Shown one piece after another: positions 1 through 8,563 of a stretch of 64,000 nt of DNA; position 1 is the first letter of the stretch, and each line of letters begins with the position of its first letter. Position numbers and translations under genes: made by a program. The stretch covers positions 3,410,001 through 3,474,000 of the forward strand of contig OY969905.1 of the NCBI GenBank assembly GCA_963704455.1, read 5' to 3'. Origin of the DNA: DASTCZ01 sp963704455 (lineage in GTDB: Bacteria > Acidobacteriota > Terriglobia > Acidiferrales > UBA7541). A model generated the notes under the pieces. It saw only the letters and a list, made by a program, of their open reading frames with translations. It was not told the origin of the DNA and searched no databases.

Positions 1-511
1 ACAATGCCCGTTTTCCTGTGCCTTGACTGGGACCGGCTCGCCCGCTCACCGTGACATTAATTGCCAGAGACGAAAATCGCGAAGTATCTCCGCCAATCAG
101 TGCCATTCCAAGTTCGTGCGCTGCGTCCCCCATTCCCTTCAGGAAGCCATCGAGCCATTTCCCTGTCCGGCTCGAGGGCAATGCGAGGCTCATCAGGAAG
201 AACCGCGGTGCGGCGCCCATCGCTGCGAGGTCGCTCGTCGCTCGCGCCAGGGCTTTGTATCCAATGTCGCCCGGCGAGTGCACGTCAGGCAGAAAGTGCA
301 CGCCTTCAAGGAAGGAGTCCGTGCTTAGCACCCAGTCGCCAGCAGTCGCTTCCCCGTGCGCTACGTTGCGGATCACGGCAGCATCGTCGCCAATTCCAAG
401 CCGCAGCCAATCGCGCCGCTTTTTGCCGGCCCGCGTTGGCAATGCCCGCCAAATCCGCTTGATGATCTCTGTTTCGTTTCGCAATGGATCCTGATTCTGG
501 TTTCGGGTCAT
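1..511 (-). CDS. thiL: Thiamine-monophosphate kinase, N-terminal part (runs off the left edge)
   Basis: Thiamine-monophosphate kinase makes thiamine diphosphate from thiamine phosphate and ATP in the cytosol. Reading the minus strand from the ATG at 511-509 gives 170 codons without a stop up to the window edge. Landmarks typical of ThiL are seen in order: LGIGDDAAVI (Mg/ATP-binding Asp pair), STDSFLEGVHF, GYKALARATSDLAAMGA and IGGDTS. The protein starts MTRNQNQDPLRNETEIIKRIW, with the usual short leader before the GDDAA motif. The C-terminal half lies outside the window. Plus-strand ORFs over this stretch are antisense shadows. The start codon is only moderately certain because the upstream ribosome-binding site is weak. 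Confidence 0.88.
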   Translation of the reverse strand, partial: MTRNQNQDPLRNETEIIKRIWRALPTRAGKKRRDWLRLGIGDDAAVIRNVAHGEATAGDWVLSTDSFLEGVHFLPDVHSPGDIGYKALARATSDLAAMGAAPRFFLMSLALPSSRTGKWLDGFLKGMGDAAHELGMALIGGDTSRFSSLAINVTVSGRAGPSQGTGKRAL

Positions 512-848
512 ATGGGATTCAGGAACCCCTGCCCTTCGGGCCAGCCATCCGCTCGCCAATCCGATTGTCCCAAGTCTGCCCCAGGGTACAAATTGTGCCC
601 CGCGGCTCCGTGCCCCATAGTATAAAGGCCCTGGTAGGCTGAGAGCCGAGACTTTCGGTTAATGGGTGCGTCAAAATATAGGTTGACTTCCCCAGACCCG
701 CGAATCTAGACTTAGTTCGGTTTCGGACCAGGACTCGCGGTTCAAACTTTTTTGGGGCCAAAGTCGGGCCCAGTTAGAGCATTCGCCCCATAGGGGATAC
801 GCGGCGCCCAGCCAAACGGAAAACACGTAGCTTTTCGCACTGAGGGGC
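512..848. other. Divergent intergenic region between thiL and the M23 peptidase gene
   Basis: About 340 bases with no convincing gene; an 80-codon minus-strand ORF here has no recognisable features. It must hold the promoters of both divergent genes. The only promoter-like match noted is the one listed at 683-712. No repeat or RNA gene was seen. Confidence 0.5.
683..712 (+). promoter_or_regulatory. Possible sigma-70 promoter for the M23 peptidase gene
   Basis: TTGACT at 683-688 and TAGACT at 707-712 are separated by 18 bases, matching sigma-70 hexamers at 5/6 and 4/6. The start codon is at 849, so the leader would be about 130 bases, which is long. Similarity to the consensus is the only support. 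Confidence 0.3.
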
Positions 849-1736
849 ATGAAAACTCGTTTTTATACATTCTTCCTGGCATCGAATGACCAGAGCCGCA
901 TCTGGAAGCTGCGGATCCCTGTCTATTTTCTGCAACTGCTTGCCGCTCTTGTCGTGGTAGGCGGCATCACCGTCATCGCCGGGGTGGCATCCTATTCCCG
1001 AATGCTGTGGAAGGCGGACAATTACAACACCATCCGCAGCGAACGTGACAATTTGAAACACCAGTACACTGAGCTTCAGACCACCGTCAAGGACACCAAC
1101 CAGCGGCTCGATTCGCTCCAATCGCTTGCCACGGAAGTCGCCATGACCTACGGTTTTATGCGCTTCCGCGAAACTCCTTTTGCGCTGGCTGGTTTTTCCG
1201 GCAACCCGCAAGACGGATTCGTACGTACCGTGGACCAGTTCAATTTCCTTGAGAAGAATGCATCCTCGTTGGCAATTGTTAAGGAGAGTTTGCACCTCCT
1301 GCCGCCCCAGCCCGGGCTTGGCGACGCCGCGTTCACGCCGTCTCTTTGGCCAGTCACTGGACAGATCACTGCAAGCTTCGGCGAGCGGCTTGACCCATTC
1401 AGCGGTGAAGGCGAATTCCACAAGGGCGTGGACATCTCCGTTGCCTACGGCAGCCCAGTCCATGTGGCCGCCGATGGAGTCGTGGTCGCTGTCGAGACGC
1501 GCGCAGGGTACGGCCATCTCGTGGTGGTGGATCATGGTTCGGGAACAACCACTTGGTATGGCCACCTTTCCGGCTTTAACGCGGAGATTGGCGAAGAGGT
1601 CCATCGCGGCGATACCATTGGGTATTCCGGCACCAGCGGCCGCTCGACCGGCCCGCACGTCCATTACGAAATCCGCTTGAATGGCGCGCCGGTCAATCCC
1701 TGGCGCTACCTCCGTTTCAATTCCTTCGGCGACTAA
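849..1736 (+). CDS. Membrane-anchored M23 (LytM/lysostaphin-type) metallopeptidase
   Basis: A 295-residue envelope protein. It has a short cytoplasmic N-terminus, one membrane segment at about residues 25-48, a coiled-coil-like stretch at about 60-95, and a C-terminal M23 domain at about 165-290. The zinc-site residues of the family are present: H191 and D195 in HKGVDIS, and the HVH pair H270/H272 in GPHVHYEI, plus H239 in WYGHL. M23 enzymes cut peptidoglycan cross-bridges or peptide stems, so an intact catalytic site suggests an active cell-wall hydrolase of the MepM/NlpD-like type rather than a pure EnvC-like activator. The substrate cannot be told from sequence. The gene stands alone, divergent from thiL. 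Confidence 0.9.
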   Translation: MKTRFYTFFLASNDQSRIWKLRIPVYFLQLLAALVVVGGITVIAGVASYSRMLWKADNYNTIRSERDNLKHQYTELQTTVKDTNQRLDSLQSLATEVAMTYGFMRFRETPFALAGFSGNPQDGFVRTVDQFNFLEKNASSLAIVKESLHLLPPQPGLGDAAFTPSLWPVTGQITASFGERLDPFSGEGEFHKGVDISVAYGSPVHVAADGVVVAVETRAGYGHLVVVDHGSGTTTWYGHLSGFNAEIGEEVHRGDTIGYSGTSGRSTGPHVHYEIRLNGAPVNPWRYLRFNSFGD

Positions 1737-1786
1737 CCTCCCTCGAATTACTTTCCTTCGGTAGATACCAGCGCAAGGTGGCCACT

Positions 1787-2887
1787 TCAGTGTGCCGCCG
1801 GAACTCGTTTCGGCGCAGGCGCCCCGTTCGGAGCGCGGTTCGGCGCCGAATTCGGTGCAGTGTTCGGAGTGGGCGCAGCGAAACCAGTGAGCATGTCTGG
1901 GGAGAGGACCGCCGTGATGGTGACGTGTGGTCCGTCATGAGATATATCCAGCTGCCGAACAAGTTTGTCGAGTGCCGCCGCGCCCTGCGGCGTGAACTGG
2001 CGGCGAGTGGCGGGTTCGGAAAGCATTCCCCGGCCGATTATTCGTATTGTCCCCAGAGCCAAATCGAGGCGCGTGGATTCGATGGTGGAGTTGCATTCGC
2101 CTTCGAGCACAACGCGCAGGTTTTCACCTTCCGGTGTAACTGCCAGCGAAATCCAGTGAACGGTTTGAATCGTGCTTACAACCGCGTCCAAGCGCAGAGA
2201 CCCTACGGTCAGATTTTTCGGCACGGAGTCCGTTCGCGCCACGGCGAAAACCGGGGAGGCGGAAACGCGAGCGATGCGTTCGCGGAGCGCCGCGGGGTCT
2301 CCCATTGCAGGCGCGGCGCCAGAGTTCTGCGTCGAATTGCCCGGCGGAATTTGCTTTGCGCGGCTGATGATCTTGATGCGGGTCGGGGAGAGGAACTGAA
2401 GCTCGACTTCATTCGCTGACGGGCCTGAATCAATCACATAGACCGTCTGCCCGTCGCGCTGTTCTGTTTTGCCGGAGCGCAACGCATAGGCCTGAATTTT
2501 CTGTTGGTCAAAGCGGCCTTCAGCCAGCGCCCATACCTCGGACTGCGATGTTCCCGATATCGATGTGGTCGATACGGAAGTGATTGCCACGCGGTCAAGA
2601 TCCCGCGAATAGTCAAAGCCCGTCGCGCGGACGAAATCGGTGTATTCCGGGTCTTCAGCGGGAGCGGGGATCATTGCCGCAAGCTTTGCGAGAAATGCCG
2701 CATTGCGCAGCGCCGCTATGTCGGCGTAAAGGACGTAGGCCGCGCCGGGGGGAAGTTGCGAAACAAGCGATGGCTCCGGGCCCGCTGCAGGGCCATTTAC
2801 ATTGGACGACTGTCTCCACGTGTAATAGGCTGCCGCCGCGATCAATAAGACCGCCAGACATACGATAATTATGGCTGTGCGCCGCAT
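1787..2887 (-). CDS. Membrane-anchored protein of unknown function
   Basis: About 366 residues from the ATG at 2887, which gives MRRTAIIIVCLAVLLIAAAA, a clear N-terminal membrane anchor. A GTG at 2917 would add ten residues. The rest looks extracytoplasmic: it begins with a proline-rich linker (about 30-45), then PPGAAYVLYADIAALRN, which resembles secreted proteins of unknown function common in acidobacteria. The C-terminus is a low-complexity run of APN-type repeats (TPNTAPNSAPNRAPNGAP). I do not recognise a catalytic motif. It converges on the M23 gene with about 50 bases between the stops. The coding call is well supported by length and the anchor; the function is unknown. Confidence 0.75.
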   Translation of the reverse strand: MRRTAIIIVCLAVLLIAAAAYYTWRQSSNVNGPAAGPEPSLVSQLPPGAAYVLYADIAALRNAAFLAKLAAMIPAPAEDPEYTDFVRATGFDYSRDLDRVAITSVSTTSISGTSQSEVWALAEGRFDQQKIQAYALRSGKTEQRDGQTVYVIDSGPSANEVELQFLSPTRIKIISRAKQIPPGNSTQNSGAAPAMGDPAALRERIARVSASPVFAVARTDSVPKNLTVGSLRLDAVVSTIQTVHWISLAVTPEGENLRVVLEGECNSTIESTRLDLALGTIRIIGRGMLSEPATRRQFTPQGAAALDKLVRQLDISHDGPHVTITAVLSPDMLTGFAAPTPNTAPNSAPNRAPNGAPAPKRVPAAH

Positions 2888-2950
2888 AAGTCTCTGGTTA
2901 GCGAGCCATTCTCGCACATGTTAGCGGGGTCCTGATTCCTCTCGTCTTCG

Positions 2951-2966
2951 TGCCGAAATTTCGGCA
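2951..2966. repeat. 16-bp perfect palindrome
   Basis: TGCCGAAATTTCGGCA reads the same on both strands and is followed by a C-rich run (about 2970-2982). It lies upstream of the minus-strand anchored protein and just before the 27-bp repeat cluster. It could be an operator or part of an interspersed repeat. Confidence 0.6.
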
Positions 2967-2990
2967 GGTACCCCCCACCCCCATCTTTTT

Positions 2991-3107
2991 GTAAGAGTAA
3001 CGCAGCAAAGGACTTACAGGAAGAAGATGCGGTAAGAGTAACGCAACAAAGGACTTACGGGAATCTGGCCGATTTTCGCGGTAAGTTGTTCCATCTATGA
3101 GACTTAC
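2991..3107. repeat. Three 27-bp repeats with GTAAG...CTTAC ends
   Basis: Copies lie at 2991-3017, 3032-3058 and 3081-3107. Each is exactly 27 bases, starts GTAAG and ends CTTAC with 17 bases between. The first two differ by one base in 27. The third shares only the inverted ends and a few inner bases. Start-to-start spacings are 41 and 49 bases. The inverted ends make each unit a possible short hairpin or protein site. They lie in the spacer before the RHS operon. Confidence 0.7.
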
Positions 3108-3304
3108 GGGCGGGCGTGGGAAAAATCTGGGTCGTGTGAAAGAGTATTCGAATAGTATTATAGCGTACATTTCTACTTGTAACATAGGATTCGACAAAAA
3201 GCAAGGGAAATCGGCTGCCCGATTGCTGGCGGGGGGAGGGATAGCCTCCGAGCTGGATATAACTCATGACTACTGCCGTCACATATTATTTACAAAGAAT
3301 TGTC

Positions 3305-3333
3305 TTGACAGCCATAGCCACTAGGAGTAAAAG
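3305..3333 (+). promoter_or_regulatory. Likely sigma-70 promoter of the RHS operon
   Basis: A perfect TTGACA at 3305-3310, a 17-base spacer and TAAAAG at 3328-3333 (4/6 match). Transcription would start near 3340, followed by a perfect AGGAGG at 3351-3356 six bases before the ATG at 3363. Promoter, ribosome-binding site and start fit together well. Confidence 0.55.
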
Positions 3334-3362
3334 CTGCGGTAGATCGCGCGAGGAGGTCCCCT

Positions 3363-4103
3363 ATGCCGCGTAGGTTTCGTTCCTTCCTGCTTTTGATTTC
3401 CCTGTTTGCCCTGATTCCGGTCTGCCGCGCCCAGTCGGCGCCGCAACACGCCCGAGACTATGTCTATGGTCCTGGTGGAAGGTTGATCATGACCGCCGAA
3501 CCCGACGTTTATGCTCCCACGATACCCTTCTACATTTCGGCTTTCGCAAACGGCTGCGCGGTGGATGGCGTGTCGTTGTCATGGGACGCGAGCTCGACGG
3601 ATATAGGATCAGGAGTTGCAAGTTACTACGTTTATAGAAACGGAGGCTTCGTTGGGGCTTTCAGCCCCAGCGTGAGCAGCTACACGGACTACGACGTTTT
3701 CTCAAACGAGCACATCACATATAAGGTCGACGCCGTAGACAACGCAGGAAATGCAAGCGGTCAGATCGGCACTACAGTGCATATTCCGATTTGTGAAGAC
3801 GAAATGGTTCTGGCGGGATTGCGGCGCAAGAACCCCTCTCCGTTTGTAAGTACTCGACTCGGCGATTTGCTGGCCGTCCATTTCGCTTTACATCTTGGTT
3901 TTGCCGCGTCTCCGTGGAATTTGAAGCTCTTGCACATTTCGCTTGCCTCTGATTCCCCAAATGTAAGGCGGCAGATTGGGCTCCTGACGTCGAAAAGGAT
4001 CGAATCCGCAAGGCCGCTCATTGAGACAAAAAACTCGCCACCGAGAGAGTCGAAACCGGCCCCTCCCCCGAATGGCAGGAGTTCTACGGGAGGTGGACAA
4101 TGA
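3363..4103 (+). CDS. Small secreted protein heading the RHS operon
   Basis: A 246-residue protein with a clear Sec signal peptide (MPRRFRSFLLLISLFALIP, cleavage probably after CRAQ). Just after it comes ARDYVYGPGGRLIMT, a phrase usually found inside RHS/YD-repeat proteins. Residues about 65-140 look like one fibronectin-III-like beta domain (VSLSWDASS, YYVYRNGG, YKVDAVDNAGNASG). The C-terminal 100 residues are not recognised and end in a Pro/Gly/Ser-rich tail. AGGAGG at 3351-3356 fixes the start. The stop overlaps the RHS start by four bases (ATGA at 4100-4103), so the two are translationally coupled. It may display, anchor or chaperone the RHS protein; that role is inferred from position alone. 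Confidence 0.8.
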   Translation: MPRRFRSFLLLISLFALIPVCRAQSAPQHARDYVYGPGGRLIMTAEPDVYAPTIPFYISAFANGCAVDGVSLSWDASSTDIGSGVASYYVYRNGGFVGAFSPSVSSYTDYDVFSNEHITYKVDAVDNAGNASGQIGTTVHIPICEDEMVLAGLRRKNPSPFVSTRLGDLLAVHFALHLGFAASPWNLKLLHISLASDSPNVRRQIGLLTSKRIESARPLIETKNSPPRESKPAPPPNGRSSTGGGQ

Positions 4104-7100
4104 GAATCCGCCTGAGCAGGAAAGCGAATGTCTGGATGTTTTCTATTTTCGTAGTCCTGCTGGCCGCAACAGTCGCGGAGGCGTCATTTTCTCCGGCCTC
4201 GGGAATTACGTTCAGCGCGGCGGCGTACGGCGACCGGGCGAAGCTCATCAATTCGACAGGACTCACTGGACTAGGTGCGTATGTGAGTCCGGCATCGTGC
4301 TCGGCAAAGGCGAATCTCTTCAGTCAAGACGTCGAGTACTCGGTTCCGTTGCTTTCATTGGTCGGGAGAGGAGGGTTGAGCCTGAATCTCGCACTGACCT
4401 ATAACTCGAAGGTCTGGGTGAAAAGTGGAGGCACGATGTACTTCGATGGCGAGCAAAGCTGGCCTGCACCCGGCTGGAGGCTGGGGTTTGGCCGCATTGA
4501 CGGAATCTATACGGACTCAAGCGGGGTACATCACTATTACTACATCGCACCGGACGGCGGAATCCACGACCTGCCGTACAACAGCACGGACAGCCTCTAT
4601 GAGAGCACGGATTCGACATACTTGGATTTCAACGATTCTACTGGTGTATTGCGATCCTCGGATGGCACCCAGACTACATTCGCACTTGAGGGTGGCTCTG
4701 GCGGATACGTGCTGCCGACACAAGTGAAAGACCGGAATGGAAACTACATTACAATTAATTACAGTGGAACGGGGCAACAGATTTCGAGCGTCGTGGACAC
4801 CGTTGGACGGACAGTAAGCTTCTCCTACAGCTCAGACGGAACGCTCGCGAGTATCAGCAAGTCCGGATTTGCGAATGCCTCGCGAACTTGGAGCTTCAGC
4901 TATACCAGCCTCACGCTCTCTTACAGTTTCGCGTCTTCGCTGACGGTGAATGCACCGACGAGCGCAAAGGTGCTTTCCTCCATCACATTCCCCAATAGCA
5001 CTTCGCAGGCATTTTCATATAACGGATATGGGCAACTCACTGAAGCTGACATCAAGTCGAGCAGCGGCACAGTGCGGGGGAAATTCCTGACGTCTTGGCA
5101 ATCAGCTCCCGGTGGCGGCTGGACTACCTCGCCGACTCCTGCAAGCATCGGGAATAACGACGGTTCTAACACCAACACTTGGTCCTTTTCATTTGGCACG
5201 TACACCACTACAGTCAGTGATCCAGCTAGCGTGGCGACCACAACGACGTTTATCAATTCGGGCAGCTGGAATGACGGGCTGCCGAACCAGACGCAAATTG
5301 GATCCACCGCCGTTAAGACGACAGCCAACACCTGGGGTGACGACAGCAATTCCCTGAACCCGCGGATCACACAAGTCTTAACTACGCTCAACGATACGGG
5401 TCAGGAATCAGAAGTACAGACCGACTACACCACCTTTGGAAATCCAAGCGAAGTGCGGGAGTACGATTTCGGGAGCGGCGGTGTGGGGTCACTGTTGCGA
5501 AAGACGGATTACACATACGTGACAAGCACGAATTACACGAACCTGCACATCTTGAATCTCCGTGCTTCGACAATTATCTACAACGGCCCAGGAACGGCAG
5601 CGTCCAATTCAGCATATGCCTACGATGGGACATCGTTAACGGGCGCGACGGGGGCATCAGGTCACGACGACACGAACTACGGGACAGGCTTTACTTATAG
5701 GGGCCTGCTGACCTCGACTACTCAATATACGAATCCCGTCACTCCCTCTGGGGCCATCGCGCACTCGAACACCTACGACATGCTCGGAAACATGTTGACG
5801 GCGACGGCCGATTGCTGCATCCAACAGCAGTACAACTATTCATCCACAACGCAATACTCTCAGCCGGACAGCGTAGTACGCGGCTCGGGGACCACTCTGA
5901 CGGCGAGCAAGACGTATGACAGCTATACGGGATTGATCGCCAGTTCGACAGACGAGAACAGCCAGACGACGAGCTACAGCAATGATGTGATGGACCGACA
6001 GACTTCGCTGACAAGGCCGGACAGCACGGTTATTTCGACGAGCTACGACGATAGCTCCGCGAATCCAGGCATGACTGTGAGCACGCCCATTACTTCCACG
6101 ACCAGCATTCAGAATACGACGACCTACGATGGCCTGATGCGCCGGATTCGCGCGATAGTGCTGGATGCAAGCAGCGACGTCTATTCTAAGGTGGACACGC
6201 AGTATGACGGTCTTGGCCGCGTATCGGAGATTAGCCTGCCGTATACAGGGGCTAGCGCGTCTTACTGGATGCAGAATCAGTATGATGGATTGGGGCGGGT
6301 TGTGAATGCATTCGCACCTGATGGGTCTTCGACATCAAATAATCTGACAGAGAGTTATTCTGGGAATTCAGTCACCACAACGGATCCGACAGGGAAGCAA
6401 AGTAAGTATGAACTGGACGCTTTTGGCCGGCAGATTGAGACGGACGAGCCGGACCCGACAAATGGCAATTCGCTGACGCTTGCAACCACGTACACCTACG
6501 ATCCTCTCGGTAATTTGACACAGATTTCGCAAGGCTCGCAGACTCGGAGTTACGTTTTTGATGGGTTGAGCCGGGAGACGAGCCAGACCACGCCGGAGGC
6601 GGGAACAGTCAGCTACCAATACAACAACTACGGGAAGATGACGCAGAGGACTGACGCGCGCGCCGTGGTGACGACATATACGTACGATTCCACGCTGAAT
6701 CGCCTGACTGGGGTTTCCTACAACGTTTCTGGTGCGACCGGTGTTCCTTCCACGCCCTCAGTAAGCTTTACCTACGGGACGAGCGCATCGACCTACAACA
6801 ATGGCCGACTAATCACGATGTCGGATGGGCTGGGCTCGGAGTCTTATGCGTATGACGACCTCGGGCGTCAAACACAGGTGCAAAAGACGATCTATAATGT
6901 GACATACACGACCAGCCAGACGTACAACCTGGCTAACAAGGTCGCGACGATGACCTATCCCTCAGGCCGAGTGATCAGAACATCATATGATGCGATTGGT
7001 CGGCCATCTGGAGTGCAGAACAATTCCACCAGTGCTAATTATGCGACGAGCATCAGTTACAACGCGACCAATCAAGTGACAGGGTTTAGCTATGGCAATG

Positions 7101-8503
7101 GGGTGACAGCAAGCTTTGGCTATTCCGCGCAGCGGTTGCAGCTTACTTCCGTCAGTTACGGTACCCTTTTCAGCCTGAACTACGGCTATACGCAGAATGG
7201 CGGGAACGACGGCGAGATCACGAGCATAACGGACAATGTGGAATCGGGGCGGTCGGCTTCGTATACCTACGATGCGCTATACCGGCTCACAGCCGCCAGC
7301 ACGAGCGGATCATCGGACTATGCCGCGTGGGGGCTGTCGTGGAGCTATGACCGCTATGGGAACAGGACAGCGCAATCCGTGACGGCGGGAAGCGCGTACG
7401 CCAGTGCGCCCACACTTAGCACTTCAACTAATCAAGTGACAGCGCTCGGAGGGAGCAGCTTCACGTACGACGCCAATGGGAACCTGACACAGGACGATCA
7501 ATACCAGTACTCGTATGACGCGGAGAATCGCATGGTAGGGCTGAATAATCTGAGCGGGGCGGCGATCGCGACGTACGCTTACGACGGGAATGGCATGCGG
7601 ATCGTGAAGGTGTGGGGCGCAAGCCGGACGTATTCACTTTACGCTGGGTCGCAGCTCATCAGCGAATTCGAAGATGCGGCCTCGAACACTTATAGTTCTG
7701 GGACGACGCCAGGGGGGGCAGGAAGCGACACCTATGCAACTCTTCTTTTCCACCACCCTGACCAATTGACAACGCGGCTGACAACGGACAACAGCGGGAA
7801 TCTGGCAAACCAGCAGGGGAACTATCCCTATGGAGATGAATGGTACTCGAACGGAACAGCGAACCCGAGCGTGGAACGGAAGTTCACCACATACTTGCAG
7901 GACAATGAAGCGAACAACGCGATGTTGCAATACGCCAAGGCGCGCGAGAACTCGGTTCGACTAGGGCGGTTCCAGATGGCGGATCCGGTTCGTGGTCGAT
8001 TCACGAACCCGCAACGGGTTAACCGGTACAGCTATGTGATGGGAGATCCAATCAATCACGAGGATCCGAGTGGAAAGCAAGACGCCTTAGAGGAATGCGA
8101 TCCGACCGTCCTTTACAGTCCCACTTGCGATGCAGCAAAGACCATGGATAACGTGAATAGCGATTGCATATGGTACGGTACCTGTACTGGTGGAGGTGGT
8201 GGCGGAGGCGGAGGGGGGGGGCCCATTGATCCTGGTGATAACTGCAGCGCGGTTCTCCAGCAGTGTCAGCAACAGGTGCAAAATACGTACAATAGTTGCT
8301 TGACGACGGCCGGTGGCAGATGCGCACTTTGTGTAGGTATGTGTGTAGGAGTATGTGTAACAACTGGACCAGTTGGATGTATCATTTGTTATGCAGCTTG
8401 CGCCGCTCAGTGTGCGCTTGGCCGCCAATCTTGCGACAATCAAAAACAACAGGGCCTACAAAACTGTACCGACCTCTACAACACTTGTAAGGGTGGCCAT
8501 TGA
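4100..8503 (+). CDS. Secreted RHS/YD-repeat polymorphic-toxin-like protein with cysteine-rich C-terminus
   Basis: A 1467-residue protein with an N-terminal signal peptide (hydrophobic VWMFSIFVVLLAATVAEA). A long tract of YD repeats follows, for example YTYDPLGNLTQ and YSYDAENRMVGL. The RHS-associated core appears near the end as RLGRFQMADP, then NRYSYVMGDPINHEDPSG. In RHS proteins the repeats form a shell around a variable C-terminal effector that begins after DPxG. Here about 142 residues follow DPSG (residue 1325). They hold 18 cysteines, an 11-glycine linker and a hydrophobic block (CALCVGMCVGVC, CIICYAACAAQC). No known nuclease, deaminase or protease motif is visible in the tail. Start: GGGAGG at 4088-4093 before the ATG, overlapping the upstream gene by four bases. 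A toxin role is inferred from architecture and from the neighbour at 8564. Confidence 0.9.
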   Translation: MRIRLSRKANVWMFSIFVVLLAATVAEASFSPASGITFSAAAYGDRAKLINSTGLTGLGAYVSPASCSAKANLFSQDVEYSVPLLSLVGRGGLSLNLALTYNSKVWVKSGGTMYFDGEQSWPAPGWRLGFGRIDGIYTDSSGVHHYYYIAPDGGIHDLPYNSTDSLYESTDSTYLDFNDSTGVLRSSDGTQTTFALEGGSGGYVLPTQVKDRNGNYITINYSGTGQQISSVVDTVGRTVSFSYSSDGTLASISKSGFANASRTWSFSYTSLTLSYSFASSLTVNAPTSAKVLSSITFPNSTSQAFSYNGYGQLTEADIKSSSGTVRGKFLTSWQSAPGGGWTTSPTPASIGNNDGSNTNTWSFSFGTYTTTVSDPASVATTTTFINSGSWNDGLPNQTQIGSTAVKTTANTWGDDSNSLNPRITQVLTTLNDTGQESEVQTDYTTFGNPSEVREYDFGSGGVGSLLRKTDYTYVTSTNYTNLHILNLRASTIIYNGPGTAASNSAYAYDGTSLTGATGASGHDDTNYGTGFTYRGLLTSTTQYTNPVTPSGAIAHSNTYDMLGNMLTATADCCIQQQYNYSSTTQYSQPDSVVRGSGTTLTASKTYDSYTGLIASSTDENSQTTSYSNDVMDRQTSLTRPDSTVISTSYDDSSANPGMTVSTPITSTTSIQNTTTYDGLMRRIRAIVLDASSDVYSKVDTQYDGLGRVSEISLPYTGASASYWMQNQYDGLGRVVNAFAPDGSSTSNNLTESYSGNSVTTTDPTGKQSKYELDAFGRQIETDEPDPTNGNSLTLATTYTYDPLGNLTQISQGSQTRSYVFDGLSRETSQTTPEAGTVSYQYNNYGKMTQRTDARAVVTTYTYDSTLNRLTGVSYNVSGATGVPSTPSVSFTYGTSASTYNNGRLITMSDGLGSESYAYDDLGRQTQVQKTIYNVTYTTSQTYNLANKVATMTYPSGRVIRTSYDAIGRPSGVQNNSTSANYATSISYNATNQVTGFSYGNGVTASFGYSAQRLQLTSVSYGTLFSLNYGYTQNGGNDGEITSITDNVESGRSASYTYDALYRLTAASTSGSSDYAAWGLSWSYDRYGNRTAQSVTAGSAYASAPTLSTSTNQVTALGGSSFTYDANGNLTQDDQYQYSYDAENRMVGLNNLSGAAIATYAYDGNGMRIVKVWGASRTYSLYAGSQLISEFEDAASNTYSSGTTPGGAGSDTYATLLFHHPDQLTTRLTTDNSGNLANQQGNYPYGDEWYSNGTANPSVERKFTTYLQDNEANNAMLQYAKARENSVRLGRFQMADPVRGRFTNPQRVNRYSYVMGDPINHEDPSGKQDALEECDPTVLYSPTCDAAKTMDNVNSDCIWYGTCTGGGGGGGGGGGPIDPGDNCSAVLQQCQQQVQNTYNSCLTTAGGRCALCVGMCVGVCVTTGPVGCIICYAACAAQCALGRQSCDNQKQQGLQNCTDLYNTCKGGH
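8213..8221 (+). repeat. G9 homopolymer inside the glycine linker of the RHS gene
   Basis: Nine consecutive G residues end a G-rich stretch (8190-8221) that encodes the glycine linker between the RHS core and the cysteine-rich tail. A one-base slip here would keep the core in frame and change only the tail. It is also a place where assembly errors are likely. Confidence 0.7.
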
Positions 8504-8563
8504 TCGATCAAATTGAGGGGCTGGCGTGTTGCCGCCATCGGCTATGAGGATAAATTTATTCAT

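Noticed and set aside
23..494. Plus-strand ORFs at the left edge
   Set aside because: They are antisense to a clear ThiL reading frame on the minus strand.
2991..3107. CRISPR array
   Set aside because: Only three units, the third with a different core, spacers of 14 and 22 bases and no cas genes nearby.
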